NCBI GenBank assembly: GCA_029204225.1
Contig: MU831857.1
Location: 36,231-100,230 of the forward strand
DNA from: Diphasiastrum complanatum
Lineage: Eukaryota > Streptophyta > Lycopodiopsida > Lycopodiales > Lycopodiaceae
Reading direction: 5' to 3'
Length of the DNA: 64,000 bases
Shown: positions 36,840 through 49,755 of the stretch, in pieces
How the letters are laid out: every line of letters starts with the position of its first letter
How positions within the stretch are numbered: position 1 is the stretch's first letter
The notes under the pieces: model-generated
The model's database searches: none
The model's input: only the letters and a program-made list of their open reading frames with translations
What the model was told of the DNA's origin: nothing
Translations under genes and position numbers: made by a program

Positions 36840-39425
36840 TCAAGCTCAAAAGATTTGGACACATCAATACAAGTTCCATGGAGGCTATGTGCAAGGAGGA
36901 GCTTGCTTTAGGCCTTCCAAGGTCCTTAGCAAAGGAGAAAATTTTTTGTGAAGCATGTGCACTATCACTATCCAAGGCACATAATAAGGCTTTTCCAAGT
37001 TCTATCACAAAAACATCTCATCCTCTTGAGCTAATACATTCGGATGTTCCCTTTGCTAGCACTAAGTGAAATGGTGGAGCTTCAATGTGTTTAACATTCA
37101 AAGATGACTTTTCAAGATATTGTTGGGTTTTCTTGCTTTTTTCCAAGGCTCACGTGTTTTAAACTTTTGTCAAGTTCAAAACTTTGTTGAGAGGCATCAT
37201 AATCAAATCATAAAGATCTTTAGAAGTGATAATGGAGGAGAGTATATCTCCAATAAGTTCAAAGATCTTTGTGAGGAAGAGGGAATCAAGAAGGAGATAT
37301 CTTGTCCCTACACCCCTCAACAAAATAGACCGTTATGTGAATGTTCTAAAGCCTTGAGATTAGATGCATGCTTGCCAAAGTCATTTTGGGGTGATCACTC
37401 ACTTGTGCCAATTATTTGATCAATAGAGTTTGTCATGCAATTCTATTGATGGTAAAACTTCTTCCGAAGTTTTGTATGGAAGAAAGCCTGACCTCAAGCA
37501 CTTAAAAGTCTTTGGATGCAATTGTTATGTGCATGAACCTTTTGAGACAAGGACAAAGGAAGATCCATCATCAACTAAGGGGATCATGCTCGGGTATGGC
37601 AACTCAAGTAAGGGATACAAGGTATATCTTTTATCCTTGGATAAGTTTGTGATGCCTAGAGATGTAATCTTTGATGAATAAAAGATGCAAAAACTTGATG
37701 ATGGCTCAACCATCTCAAAAATCAAGAGGATAGTGGCTAAGAATCAAGATGATCTTGCTTTTGAGGAGGAGCCTAAGGAGGAGCTTGAACCAAGTTAACC
37801 TACCACACCTAGAAGATCATCAAGGGTAAGAATGGAGCCAAAAAGGCTCACATATCAAGGAAAGGGGCAGCAAGCCGAGGTTAATCCATCCACTTCTTTT
37901 GCTCTTATGTCAAGTTTTGATGAACCTTCAAAAGTAGAAGATGCTTTAAGCTCAAAAGCATGGTACCAAACTATGCTAGATGAGTATAATGCTTTGATGG
38001 GATCCTTGTTGATAGACCTTATAAGAATGTGATATCCATAAATGGGTGTTCAAAATGAAGCTAAATTTAGATGGAAGCATAAGCAAACACAAAGCAAGGC
38101 TAGTTGCCAAGGGATATGCCCAAGTGGAGGGCATAGATTATGTGGAGACTTTTGCACCCATAGCCACGATGGTCACAATAAGGTTAATTCTTGCTCTTGC
38201 AATGGATGTGTCAAATGCATTTCTTAATGGATTTTTGGAGGAATACATCTTCATGGAGCATCCCCAAGGATTCATCAAGTTCGGGTTGGAGGACAAGGTT
38301 TTGTCATCTACAAAGGAGAATCTATGGCTTGAAGTAAGCCTCTAGGTCTTGGAACGCAGGACTACATGATTATCTTGTTTAACGTGGTTTGTCTCAAAGT
38401 GGATATCATCCTAGCTTATATATTAAGTTTGATGATCATGGTATTGTACTTTTTTTAATCTATGTTGATGACATCATCCTTAGTGGTGATAGTATTGTTG
38501 GAATCAAGAGCATCAAGCTAGAGCTTTCATTAAAGTTCAAAATGGTAGATGTAGTTGATCTTCATTATATTTTGGGCATAGAAGTCATTAGAGGTCCCGA
38601 TTTTATCTTTATTTGTCAAACAAACTATGCTAAAGAAGTTTAAGATGCAAGATTGCAAGTATGTAGAAACTCCTATGGAGCAAGATGTAAAAGTGCCTAA
38701 TCAAGATGATGAAAGATCCTTCATAGACATCACTTTATATCGACAAATTATAGGCTCTTTAATGTGGATTACTATTACTAGGCCTGATCTTAGCTTTAGT
38801 GTATGTAGATTGAGTCAATACATGCAAGATCCATTGAACATTCATTGGAAGAAAGCTAAAAGAATCTTGAGATACATCTCGGGTACACTAGACTTTGGTA
38901 TTCTCTATGGAGGAGATGTAATTGACTTGCATGCCTTGACTGATTCAAATGTTGCAGGTGGCAAGAGAGATAGAAAGAAGATCAACGAGTGCCTATGAAA
39001 CTTTCATAGGTTATGGAGTAGTTTCTTGGCTATCAAATAAGCAAGAAACAATCTCACTCTCTCCAACCGAGGCCGAGTACAAGGCACTTACTAGCACAAC
39101 CAAGGAAGTTCTTTGCATCAAGACACTATTGGTGGAGCTAAAAATTATGGATCCAAATGATGTACCAATCATCCATAATGACAACATTTCATCTCAACAT
39201 CTTGCATCAAATCCAATCTTCCATGCAAGATCCAAGCACGTAGAGATTTGTCATCACTTCATGAGGGAAAGGTTCAAGCAAAAGAGATCTCTCTTTGGAA
39301 CATGTATCAAGTAGTGAATGTGTGGCTGATGTACTCACTAAACCTCCTCAAAGAGCAGCATTCATAAGTTAAGAACCTCTCTTGGAGGGATTAGTAGATC
39401 TATGTTAGATCCAAACTAGTTGTGA
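36840..39425 (+). pseudogene. Family D copia pol (integrase, RT, RNase H), frameshifted
   Basis: Blocks in order: pre-integrase (FGHINTSSMEAMC, CEACALS); integrase (RSDNGGEYISNKFKDLC, then YTPQQN with the region after it deleted); linker (FGCNCYVHEPFETRTKED); RT ([33 protein letters not shown], catalytic YVDD at 38461-38472); RNase H (ITRPDLSFSVCRLSQYM, SPTEAEYKALTSTTKE). At least six frame changes or stops occur. The conserved E region of the integrase is damaged. Confidence 0.9.
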
Positions 39426-39429
39426 GGAG

Positions 39430-40108
39430 TGTTGAGATTCACAAGCTAGTCTGGACCAATTTTGGTCATATGTATTGTAATTGGCAAGATGGCCATGTAA
39501 TGCCACATGTGCCAAATAGCATAGGATGCTTTTCCAAAGCTTTATTCTACATGTTACATTGTGGTGGAACCTTTGAAAAGAGGCCAAAAAGTACATAGAT
39601 AGGATAGAGAGAAAGTAGGACCTAGAAATAGCATGTCTTTCATTACTTTTGGATCTTGAGATCTAGACCCCTAATTAGGGTGGATCCAATGCTCAATTAG
39701 GTTAGATGATAGGGTTAGATTATTTTGAGTTCAAAGAAGCCCTAAAATGCTCAGATCCGAGCTACCTATGTATAAATATGATGAATTCTTCATAAAATTA
39801 TGAGTAAAATACTGGTTTTCCTTCCATCAATGTTGTTGGTGATCCATATGCTTGGTATTTGCTATTTGTGTTCAGTTCTTTTCAATTGTGGGATTGATTA
39901 CTATACTTTGCTTGTGGCATTCCGTACATTCACACATGTGAAGGAAATTGCAAAATTTTGAGCCTTGTGGTGGAGTTCAAGCCAAGAAAAAGCTAGGAAA
40001 CACTAAATTGGTTGGTGTTTTTGCTGTAGGGTCTCAATTGGATCCATTCAAGGCGATTCCTCCATCATTTCAAACATTTATTAAAGTATTTTTGCTACAT
40101 TTTCAACA
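39430..40108 (+). mobile_element. 3' LTR of family D (about 679 bp)
   Basis: The start TGTTGAGATTC follows a purine tract TTGTGAGGAG. The end is inferred from TTTTCAACA at 40108, which mirrors the TGTTGA start. A TATA-like TATAAATA lies near 39770. A decayed palindrome CACACATGTGAA is near 39930. Confidence 0.7.
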
Positions 40109-40354
40109 CTTGTATCCCATATCAAAAGTATTCTAAACACTCAATGAATGGACATGGATGTAGTAACTTTGATGCCATCTACCTCTATAGGATTTTGTTT
40201 TTGATTCGTTTATTTAACAAGTGATTTGGGCTAGGTAGCTTTCTCATCCCCCATCTATTTATTTTAAGAATCTCATAAATTTTGCTCAATTTAAGCTAGT
40301 TTCTTTCTTGTACTTTTGTAAAAAACTCTTATTATAAGACCGATCTTTTGAGAG

Positions 40355-40356
<2 letters not shown>

Positions 40357-40389
<33 letters not shown>
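40357..40389. repeat. (AC)n microsatellite
   Basis: About 16 AC repeats. Confidence 0.95.
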
Positions 40390-40390
<1 letters not shown>

Positions 40391-43197
40391 GACCATTTCA
40401 CTACTATTTTATGCTTAAACACTATGGAGATTCTATATGAATTAACATGAAAGTTATGGACTTTTATCCATAGTCTTCTAAAAGACTCAACATTTTTATT
40501 TCATAGAATACAATGATTTCTTTTCAGATTTATTTAAAGTTTTAAGATAATGCCACTTCATAGTTCTTTGTGAATCCAAAACATGTCTAGTTATATATTC
40601 CTCAAGTGCGTCTTGTCAATGGTTCTTTACCTCATCATTTGAAGCTTCTACTTGGGAGATATCAAAGTAATGTTCCATTTTTAAAGCATAAGCATAACTT
40701 TAATTCATATACATTTTTTTTTTGTTTTCAAGACAATCGTAACTAAAAGCTAATTTTGACAACTAACAATCTAGATCTTTCTTTCTCTTTGTACATATTT
40801 GTCATTGAATAAATATGTGATTCTTTCAAAATTTTCAATATCGCACAACATTACATGTTTGATGTCATAGGATATTATCAAATGAAAGTACATGACATCA
40901 CAAAACATCATAAAAAAACAAGAATTTAGTTCCATACGATGCTCACAAACGCCAAACATTGTGTGGATAATGCTATTCAAATTTAAATTTAAAAAAAAAC
41001 TAATCTATCACTCAGTTTCTAAGGATAATAATCTTAAATGGGGTGCATAAATGGGGCCTCAATGCAGAAAGGAAACACCTAAGGCATACCTATTGATGTA
41101 AGCCCCCATGATCTTTTATGTAGTTTCTATATTATAAGATGGCTCAAATGGCATAACACACATATCATGTTCTCATAGGAAATGGTTGTAAATAGATTGT
41201 TTAGAATGAAAATTCCAAAGTTCTATGAAATTGGTGGAATTTTGATTGCATTGGTACTTTTGATTTCATTGGAAATAAATAAAAGAATAGTTTACATAGT
41301 ATATCTGCGAATATTTCTTTCTAGAATCTATTTCTACATCATTATATCCAAAGATTAGGTAATGCAATCTAGTCTAAATCTTATAATCTATATGTATCAT
41401 GAAAATCACATGTGATGGTTGCATTATGCTAAGCATATATCGCTTTTTCATTTTAGTACATTAGTATGGAGACTTGTATGATTAGATTAATACCAACAAG
41501 TGATCAACCTACCTCACTCAATATCTTATTTTGATATTCTCATTAAAGCCTAGATATAGATTTGGCAAGGTAGAGATTGTAGGAAAGTTGGGGATGGTGG
41601 GTTTTCTATTTCTCCCATCTATAGTTAATCTTTTTGAGAGAGATAAAAAGTCCTGGACATATGTTTTGCAATCACAAAATATACTTTTTTTATCAAAATC
41701 ATATGGGTTTGTCTGTAATATGTAGCTTCTTGGTTGAGCTATTTTTTTTTCTTGTCCTACAAATCGCGTGTTGATTTAAGATATGCATGTCTACATTTAG
41801 TAAGAGTTATTTTCTAGTTGTGAAGTTGTTTCAACTTGTTGATGTGAAGTACTTGACCCTTGTGAACAAATTTTATCTCTATATCATTAATTGGCTAGAA
41901 TCTTAGATTTAGTTAAAAACATATCTATATGCTTGATTTCTATTACAACTATTTAATGAATACAATAGAAATATTATGTATTTCAAAATGGCCTACAACA
42001 TCTATCACATAAACAAATCAAGATAATTGTCTATATTTTAGAATATCTAATTGTTGTAGTTATAGAGATGGCCTTAATGATATCAATAGATCACACGCCT
42101 ATATTCCACCATCATAGGCCATACTTGAAAAAATAAAATATGTTTGGAAAATAATAAAGCTTCTCACATTGCTAAACACATTGTGAAAATGTATTCGTAG
42201 CTTTCTTTCACCCTAGAAAGTCTAATATAAATGAAAATAATTGAAGTGACTAGTTTGAACACGAAAATCTCCTCTCTTGCTTAATTATGTAATGATGGGT
42301 ATATGGAAGAGAATGTCTACTCATAAATAGCTCTTGACATCTACATCCAATGTGCAAAATTGTCAATTAATTTGCTTGCCTATTTTTGGTCAAACGGAAG
42401 TCAACAAGTACATATAGTACATCAAACTTTTCACATGTGTGTAGGTGGTTAAGATGATATTATTTACTACTTATAAAATTTTCTTGGAAGTGGTAGATCG
42501 TAAGTCCCACAAAATGGTCTTTGTTTGATGTAATTTGGCCATAAGGACCAAACTTGGGAATGTAGAACTCGTATTTCTATTTTAGGGCTAGGAGAGGGAT
42601 TCATCTGTCGCACTTATTAAGTAGCAAGGAATACATGTAGGGTGAGTGGTTGATCATTGTAGTGGAGATCACTCTAATGGAATACTATCTTGATTTTGCT
42701 CTTATCTCTACATTCTTTACAAAAAAATTCATATCTAATGAAAATGTCCATAAACTTCTATTATTGTCATTTCAATTGTGTATGATCGTTAATCGATTTA
42801 AAAGCAAATTTATGATTGTTTTGTCTAGCTCTTGAATTGTGGACGCTTGTGCATTCACTCTTGGCCTAGATCTAGTGTTTGGATTTGTTTTGGATTATGG
42901 TTTTTCACATCCAATACGTGTCTTGTATATAAATGGCATTGTTAAATGATTGAGAAGAGATATTTTAAAATGTACTAATTGAAATAGTAATTATTGAGCT
43001 ATTTTTATTTTGGCTATATATCTATATATATAGAACTATTTGTGCGCATGTGGTGCACATGTGTATGGGTGCACCCATGCATCCTCCTCCTCTCACCCAT
43101 GCATACAATTTTTTGAACTAAATCTTAGTTGTCTGAGCATAGTCTCTTTAATGAATCTTGATATGTAAAACTATTTGTACATCAAAAGCAATAACAC
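40390..43197. other. AT-rich spacer, no gene seen
   Basis: Nothing recognised except CACATGTGTG at 42432-42441 and a short TA repeat near 43015. Confidence 0.6.
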
Positions 43198-43435
43198 CTG
43201 CATCATAGAATGTAAAGTGAGAGCTGGAGCCAAAGGTCCCTGCATGGTATGCTAGCCATTCCGTCAGCCTCTGAGGGCTTATGTTTCCATAGAGAGATTC
43301 ACCACAATAGAGATAATTGTACTTGAATGGGGGATCAAATGAAGTGGCATTGTATTCTCCTATCTTTTTAGTGAGAGAAACTATGCGTTCTAGAGATTGA
43401 TCTTCACCTTGAGTAGCATGTAGGATGAGCACCCC
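43198..43435 (-). pseudogene. Single exon of a GT92/DUF23 glycosyltransferase (GALS-like)
   Basis: A 238-base minus-strand exon is bounded by TTCTCTAG|GG (43435) and GATGCAG|GTGTTA (43198). It encodes ERIVSLTKKIGEYNAT, then YNYLYCGESLYGNISPQR, then LTEWLAYHAG and SHFTFYDAG. YLYCGSSLYGNLSPQR-EW-AYH and H-DAGG are hallmarks of plant glycosyltransferase family 92, which includes the Golgi beta-1,4-galactan synthases GALS. The frame is open throughout. No neighbouring exons with the membrane anchor, the DxD part or the C-terminus were found within several kb, so this is a lone fragment unless introns are very long. Confidence 0.7.
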
Positions 43436-45096
43436 CTAGAGAATCCGATCCTAGATTAGCCCTACTGGCCTGCTGGCCGCACTCTCACAATTCACTCTCC
43501 TGCTTCGTCTTTGATCTGATCTTTCTCTCTTTGGGCTGCGCTCTTCTTCTGCCGTCTGCTGGCCCGATCCGCTACTGCACTATGGTTGCTCTCTTTTGTG
43601 AGGAATGATAGATACATGCAATGTTGGCAGGGCACGATGAACTCTTATCATTGACATCTTAATAGAAAGCAGAAAAGACCAGCTGCACACTTCTGGAGGA
43701 CCAAGGAATAATTTCACTTTCAATGACGATACTGCTGCAAAACTTGCGTCCCGTCGGAGGTGTGTTAGATAACAGAATTTTCTTCCTCTGCTTCTACTTC
43801 TAAAATGATGTCTGCATCGAAGAACTGTATGCTTTTGAAATTTGAATGCCCTTACACAATTGTTAACTTCTGTGGTGAGATAGGTGAAAATGGTTCTTTG
43901 TTGGCATCCGATTTCTCAGACAAGGAAAGCCCAAGAACGCCTCTCATCCTTGTCCCCATATCTGTGGCAAAGTCCAATATTTTACAATCTGAAGATGGGT
44001 TCAACACAAATCAGCTCATGGGAAGTCCTAATATTATTGGGATGAGAAAAGCTCCTGCGCTTGAAACTACAAGTAAGAAAACAAAACACATGTAGTTAAG
44101 CTATTGATTACAGCCATAAACATGACACAACAAGTTCTTTTTCATTTCAAGCCTCAGAAAAACCGAAACTTTGCATTAGAAAATGTCTATAGCATCTCCC
44201 TATTAGCAAGCGCAAGACAGGACAAGATCTGTCTCATGAAATCAATCGACATACCTCAGATAAGAAGTTGTTAGATACAGAGGAGCACCAACAAAAATAT
44301 TGAGAAAACATGAGAATACTAGTGCATGAAAGGATGTCAATATCTCCGAAGAGGTATGAGTAATGACAATAAGATAGTGACAATTAACAAATAATCCATT
44401 TTCATCACTTTGTTGAGAGCAGAAGCAATATAGAAGGACATCATACAGTGTTGAGAAGGTTTACAGTAGAGCCAAAATAGAAAAAATGAAAAGTATTTGA
44501 ACAGTAAATGGAGACCAACAAAAAGTTGCAATCTTAAATATCATCTCTTTACACATGGCCTTAAAAAAAGAGTGAAACAATGTGAAGCAATCATGCATGG
44601 TGCTAGCAGACATCTCATATAAAACCAACAGCTATGCCTACAAGCAAAATAGCCCCAACCAAAGCATCAAGCAAAATAAAATCTTAGCTAGCACCTAAGT
44701 CAATGAATGGGAGCTTGAAAATACCAAAAGAAGTCATTCGTTTTTATTTTCAGAACTTCAAAAAACTACATCAACACTAGTCATATCAGCTGCTCCTCAA
44801 CCCAGTCGTGATAGATGTGAAAAGCAACACAGAACAGATGAGCAGAAAGCATTTGAGCCTACATAGGAAACTGATAGTTCCGATCCATCTATAAACAAAG
44901 CACATCAGTTGGAGTGCAAAATAGCAACAGAAAACAAAAGCTCATGTTATGCATTTAGCTCCAAGCATAACAAGTTAGAGAGGCACACAAAGTTAAGACT
45001 TGTAGATTAGTCCATTCAAAAGCCTCAACATGTTTTATTAAGAAAAAGGTGGAACAAGCCACAATTAAAATAAAAATTAACTTGCTCTATTTTTGA
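43436..45096. other. Spacer, no secure gene
   Basis: 43440-43560 is GC-richer than its surroundings. A 96-codon plus frame at 43805-44095 ends near a possible donor (CAA|GTAAGA), but no family was recognised. Confidence 0.4.
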
Positions 45097-45308
45097 CATC
45101 CTTTGACATGTGCATCAAATGATTGTCAAATAACATGGCTCTATACAACAAGTTGTAATAGCAAAGCAGCTTATTGGCATCCAAGAGAGCGAACAAAAAT
45201 CAAAATGTCATCCTTTGACATGTGCATTGTCAAATAAAATGGCTCCATACAATAAGTTTAATAGCAAAGCAGCTTATTGGCGTCCAAGAGAGCAAACAAA
45301 AATCAAAT
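45097..45308. repeat. 112-bp tandem duplication
   Basis: CATCCTTTGACATGTGCAT starts at 45097 and 45209. The second copy lacks about 12 bases. Confidence 0.85.
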
Positions 45309-45489
45309 GTTTATAGAAATGGCAGCACTTTTAGTGCATCTATTTTTGAGGCAATGTTAGATACCTTGGTGTATAGCCAGGTAATGGTATTAGATTTAAG
45401 TAATGACATTTACGATGTTTTGAAATTGGTTGAAAATCTATATTCGAACTATTTGAAATGTCTCTTAACCAAAAATGTTATGGGATTCT

Positions 45490-46840
45490 TTCGATGGTTA
45501 TACTAGGGTCGAAAAAGTTAGACCTGATTCGACCCAACCCAGGGTCAAAATTTTTCTCTTTGATAAGAGTTACAGTGGGTTGGAAATATCCGATACTGGA
45601 TTTTTCGACCTTTTGAAAAACTCGAGCCTCCTATTTTAATAGTATCGGATTTTACAATGGATCAGATTTTATACACGGTCGAAAAGTAACGTAGTATCAA
45701 AAGATATACAAAGGGTCAAAAATTTATACGGGGATGAAAATATGCATAGGGTTAGATAAATCAGACTCGCGATTTGACCTGATCTACGATCGAACATGCC
45801 CGGATAATTTTCGCCTCGATTCAATCCGAGGTCAGAAAATCTCTTTTTGACAAGGATGAAATTGGGTCGAATTTTCACCATTGGGTTGGATTTTTACCAT
45901 TGGGTCGGATTTTCACCATTGGGTTGGATTTTTTGACAAGGATGACCAGAGTCGAAAAAGTCAGACTCGATTCAATGTGATGTTTGGTCATGTGAGAAGA
46001 CTTTTGGCTGCAGACTCTTGGCCGCCCGCCGCTCTGAGCATCGTTCTCACGTTTCGACCATTAATGGCTGCCACCCAAACCATTGGTCGCCTGTCAACAT
46101 TGTGTCGGTTTTGTGACAAGGATGACATTGGGTCGGATTTTTACCATTGATTTTCACCATTGGGTTAGAGTTTTTGACAAGGATGACCATGGTCAAAAAA
46201 CTCTGACCCGACCCTGGGTCGAACACGTTCGGATTTTTTGACAAGGATGACCAAGGTCAAAAAGTCAGAGACCCGACCCAGGGTCGAACACACTCGGATA
46301 ATTTTTGCCTCGATTTGATCCGATTCATGGTCAGAAAATCTCTTTTCAACAAGGATGACATTGGGTCAAATTCTTACCATTAGGTCAGATTTTTTTATAG
46401 GGATGACTAGGGTCAAAAAAGTCAGACCTGATTCAACTCGACCCTAGGTCGAACACGCCCGAATAATTTTTTTCTCGATCCGATCCGATCCAGGGTCGGA
46501 AAACTTTTTTTTTGACAAGGATGACATTGGGTCGGATTTCTACCATTGGGTCAGATTTTTATCATTGGGTCAAATTTTTACCATTCGGTCGGATTTTTTT
46601 GACAAGGATGACTAGGGTCGAAAAAGTCAGACCCGATTCGACCCAACCCTGGGTCGAATTTTTACCATTGGGTCAGATTTTTGACAAAGGATGACCAGGG
46701 TCGAAAAAGTCTGACCTAGAGTAGTTTTTCTAACCCAGTGTACTTTTCTGACCCAGTGTATTTTTCCGACCCATTTTATAATTTTTCGACCCAATGTATT
46801 TTTCCGACCCACTTTATATTTTTTCATACCGAGTAATTTT
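45490..46840. repeat. Complex satellite-like array with GGGTCGGATTTT units, inverted at its right end
   Basis: Short units of the form GGGTCGGATTTTTACCATT recur singly and in runs (45846-45925, 46130-46165, 46527-46600). They are interspersed with a longer module, TTTTTGACAAGGATGACCAG followed by GGTCGAAAAAGTCAGACC, seen about seven times (near 45500, 45925, 46170, 46225, 46395, 46590 and 46685). At 46725-46830 the reverse complement appears (TTTTTCCGACCCA repeated), so the array can fold back on itself. A GC-richer insert lies at 45990-46090. No coding role is evident. Confidence 0.8.
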
Positions 46841-47159
46841 TCGAGACAGAGAAAATATTAGGATTTGTTGGAAGAGTGCGGATTTTTTGCCACAAACATT
46901 GGTCTTGACAATCATTGAAATACACAAACAAAAATTCGCAAAACTTGTATTTTATTTACTCGCAAAATGTTCGAACTCCTCCCTATGCTACTATTGAACA
47001 TAGTTAAATTTTGACCCCTACTAAGGCTGAGATGTGTGAGATATCTTAGCTATTCGAGATGCAAGATGTGCGAGATCGGCCACCATCCAAAATCATCGGC
47101 CACCACCTAGATCGGCCTCAATTGCCAGTCTACGATGGGCACTCTTTACCAGTATATGT
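46841..47159. other. Spacer, no gene seen
   Basis: No recognisable features apart from short GATCGGCCACCA repeats near 47075-47115. Confidence 0.5.
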
Positions 47160-47690
47160 CACATAACTTAGTTGGCTTGCCACACAAGCCTATGTCAAAC
47201 CTATGTGACAGACTGCAACATGTCTGCATGGCAGACATCAAGTTTATGTCATGTCTATAGGACCTGCCACACAAGCCTATGATAGGCCTACGTGGCTTGC
47301 CACATGGCAAGTCCCAAGCCTGCATGGTTTGTCTCATGACATGCGTACATGGCTTGCCACATGGCAACTTGTGAGCCCCACACCTCTCTCTCTAGGTCCA
47401 CTGCTTAGTTGGGTTGCCACACAAGCCTATGGAAAGCCTATTTGGTAGCTTGCAACATGCTTGTGTGGCAGACATCAAACCTATGCCATGCCTATGTGGC
47501 CTGCCATGCAAGCCTATGGCAGGCCTGCATGGCTTGCCACGTGGCAACTTCTGAGCCCACCTATATATATCTCTCTCTAGATCCACTCAAGCCTACGTGG
47601 TAGAGCCCAGTTGGCTTGTCATACAAGCCTATGGTAGGTCTCCATCGTTTGCCACATGGCAAACCTTGAGCCTATTGTTAGGTCTCCTGC
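47160..47690. repeat. Higher-order tandem repeat, units of about 200-237 bp
   Basis: AGTTGG blocks at 47170, 47407 and 47609 each start a unit (spacings 237 and 202). Inside each unit a shorter motif recurs (TGCCACACAAGCCTATGG, CCTGCATGGCTTGCCAC, CACATGGCAA). Each unit ends with a TCTCTCTCTAG-TCCACT run. Confidence 0.8.
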
Positions 47691-48175
47691 ATCCACATCG
47701 GCTATGGCTCCATCTAGTGCGGGTTATGGCTTCTCCCAACTAACCCTCACTAAGGCTTGCTAGCTTGGATATGGATACTAAAAAGACAGTTCAAGCATAG
47801 GATGAGTATTTGGAGGGTAAGATACGCTCTTCTCTCGTTTCTCTACTTAGGAACTGACTCAAACGATGGCTTAACCTAACTCAAATGATGGCTTCACCTA
47901 AAACCCAACTTCACAAAGGCTTAACCTACTTGTGAAAGGCCCAACGATAGAATAAAACTTATTAACTTGGTTAATAGGGAGAGATTATAATACATAGTGT
48001 AACAACAATAAAATTGTCACAGAGGAGAACTCTCAATGGAAGAAGATAAAGCTCTATTATGCAAGGTGGTCACTTACAAAAAGGCACTATGGGACAAATA
48101 GACCACATAGGCTTAACTTGATTAAATTGGTGCCATGGGACAAACCCCCAATGGACCATAAACAACTGAACTAAC
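47691..48175. other. Spacer, no gene seen
   Basis: Short repeated phrases (GGCTTAACCTA, GATGGCTTCACC) but no ordered array and no coding signal. Confidence 0.5.
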
Positions 48176-48260
48176 TTAAGTTTAACTTATTTAGACTATC
48201 TTAAGTTGAACTTTATTTAGACTAGCTTAAGTTGAACTTATTTAAACTAGCTTAAGTTCC
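48176..48260. repeat. 25-26 bp tandem repeat, 3.3 copies
   Basis: TTAAGTTGAACTTATTTAGA-type units start at 48176, 48201, 48227 and 48252. Confidence 0.85.
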
Positions 48261-48898
48261 AATGTTCTAGACTTAGGCTTAGAACTAAATAACTTTAAGC
48301 CATTACAACATGGCGTAAAGGCCTAAACTTGACTAATCTAGTTCTAAGCTTAAGTTTGTATCCTTTTCAAGATGGCTTGAATATTCCTTGGAATATCAAC
48401 CTACATGATCCTCTCCATCAAAAGATTGGTGGCCCCACGCCAATTGTCGCTGCATGTTGTCTTGTCTAACGAAATAGCTTGAAACAAAACAAAAATGAAG
48501 CAAAATCAATTTGCGATGAGGGCCGAATAGAGCCGACTGGGTAGGAATAGCTACTACTTCTCACTGCGGTCCAATTCTCTTCTAAGCCCCAGATCGCTAC
48601 TGCAGATCTGTTGTAAAATTCAAACTTGTAAAACAATAGATAATGTTGTACAAAAAATAGCAAAAATCTATCTACTGATAGCATGCATTCCAATATTACA
48701 GATCATACATATCACAGAACAGAGCATTGAAAAAAATCTCTTCTATATCAGAACTGAATTTACAATTTCTTTCTTGAGCGTTGTCTATTTCCCAGATTAG
48801 CGAGTTGGCACGAGAAAGATGTTCTCTCACATGAAGTACGACTAGCTACTACTAATCTGTAAATTCACTCTATGTCCGTGACTATCTTCCTTACAGTC
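48261..48898. other. Spacer, no gene seen
   Basis: No protein-like frame and no repeat signature recognised. Confidence 0.5.
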
Positions 48899-49292
48899 TT
48901 GACACATGTGAGATTAGAGGGATGATCAGTACCACGAACTCCCACTTTTTGTGTATATAGAGCCACATTTGGCCATAATCAACAAGCAACACCAAGACTG
49001 GTTTTGGAGGCAATTCTTGTCAATTTCATCATTTGTCTTATATTTTTTTATAGTTTTGAGTTCCTGTCATATTGTACTTTGAGTTCAGGCTGGAGTCCGT
49101 ACTCACACGTGTGAAACCAGCAAGTACAATGCCCTTTCATTTATGATTGTTCTTGTTAGATTTTCTCATCTAAATTTGATCTAGATTGATCTAAATCTTG
49201 TGTAGATTGATAAATCAATTGTATCTAACATCCAATCACTCTTATGGATCATTTAAGAATCCATTTTTGCTCCAATTTTGCATATTTCCACA
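48899..49292 (+). mobile_element. 3' half of a family A LTR
   Basis: Aligns with 4152-4568 across its length and ends at the same ATTTCCACA. It holds CACACGTGTG at 49104-49113 and the TATA-like GTGTATATAG near 48950. Confidence 0.9.
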
Positions 49293-49755
49293 CTGGAGGG
49301 TTAGGTATGGTTGTGAAAACTTCACAGGGGAGGGTTGGGTATTTGTGGAGTAGATAAGCAGTGGATGGTAAATAAGGTTGAGTGTCGAGGTGGTGAGGTG
49401 ATTGTTCATGTGGTGGGGAGAGGGGTGCGTCATCGAGTGGGGCTGATGAGACTTGATAGGTGGTGTCAGGTTGAGTGGCAGTGGGATTAGGCTCTTCAGT
49501 TGAGATGCCTTGTTCGTGGTTCGTGGTAGTACCCCTTGTGTGCTGTGAGGTTCCACCATTGCTGAGTGATACCCTGGATTATCCCGTTGTTGACCTGTGT
49601 AGCGCGAAGGTCCAGGACCATCATTTCTTGCCTCCTGTTGTCTATGGTGTTTGGCGTGTGTTTCTTCATGTTTTGTGTATAATATTGGTAGCTGCTAGCG
49701 TAATGTTTTTAGCTATCCTTCTAGCTCCTCAATTTGCACATTGAGTGCAGTTTTA

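Larger units (their letters stand above)
36840..40108 (+). mobile_element. 5'-truncated Ty1/copia element, family D
   Basis: Coding similarity starts abruptly in the pre-integrase domain and continues to the 3' LTR. No gag, protease, primer site or 5' LTR is present. A truncated LTR of the same family lies at 22465-22808. Confidence 0.85.

Noticed and set aside
43805-44095. 96-codon plus frame ending near a possible splice donor
   Set aside because: No recognisable family and no start or acceptor context; kept only as a remark.
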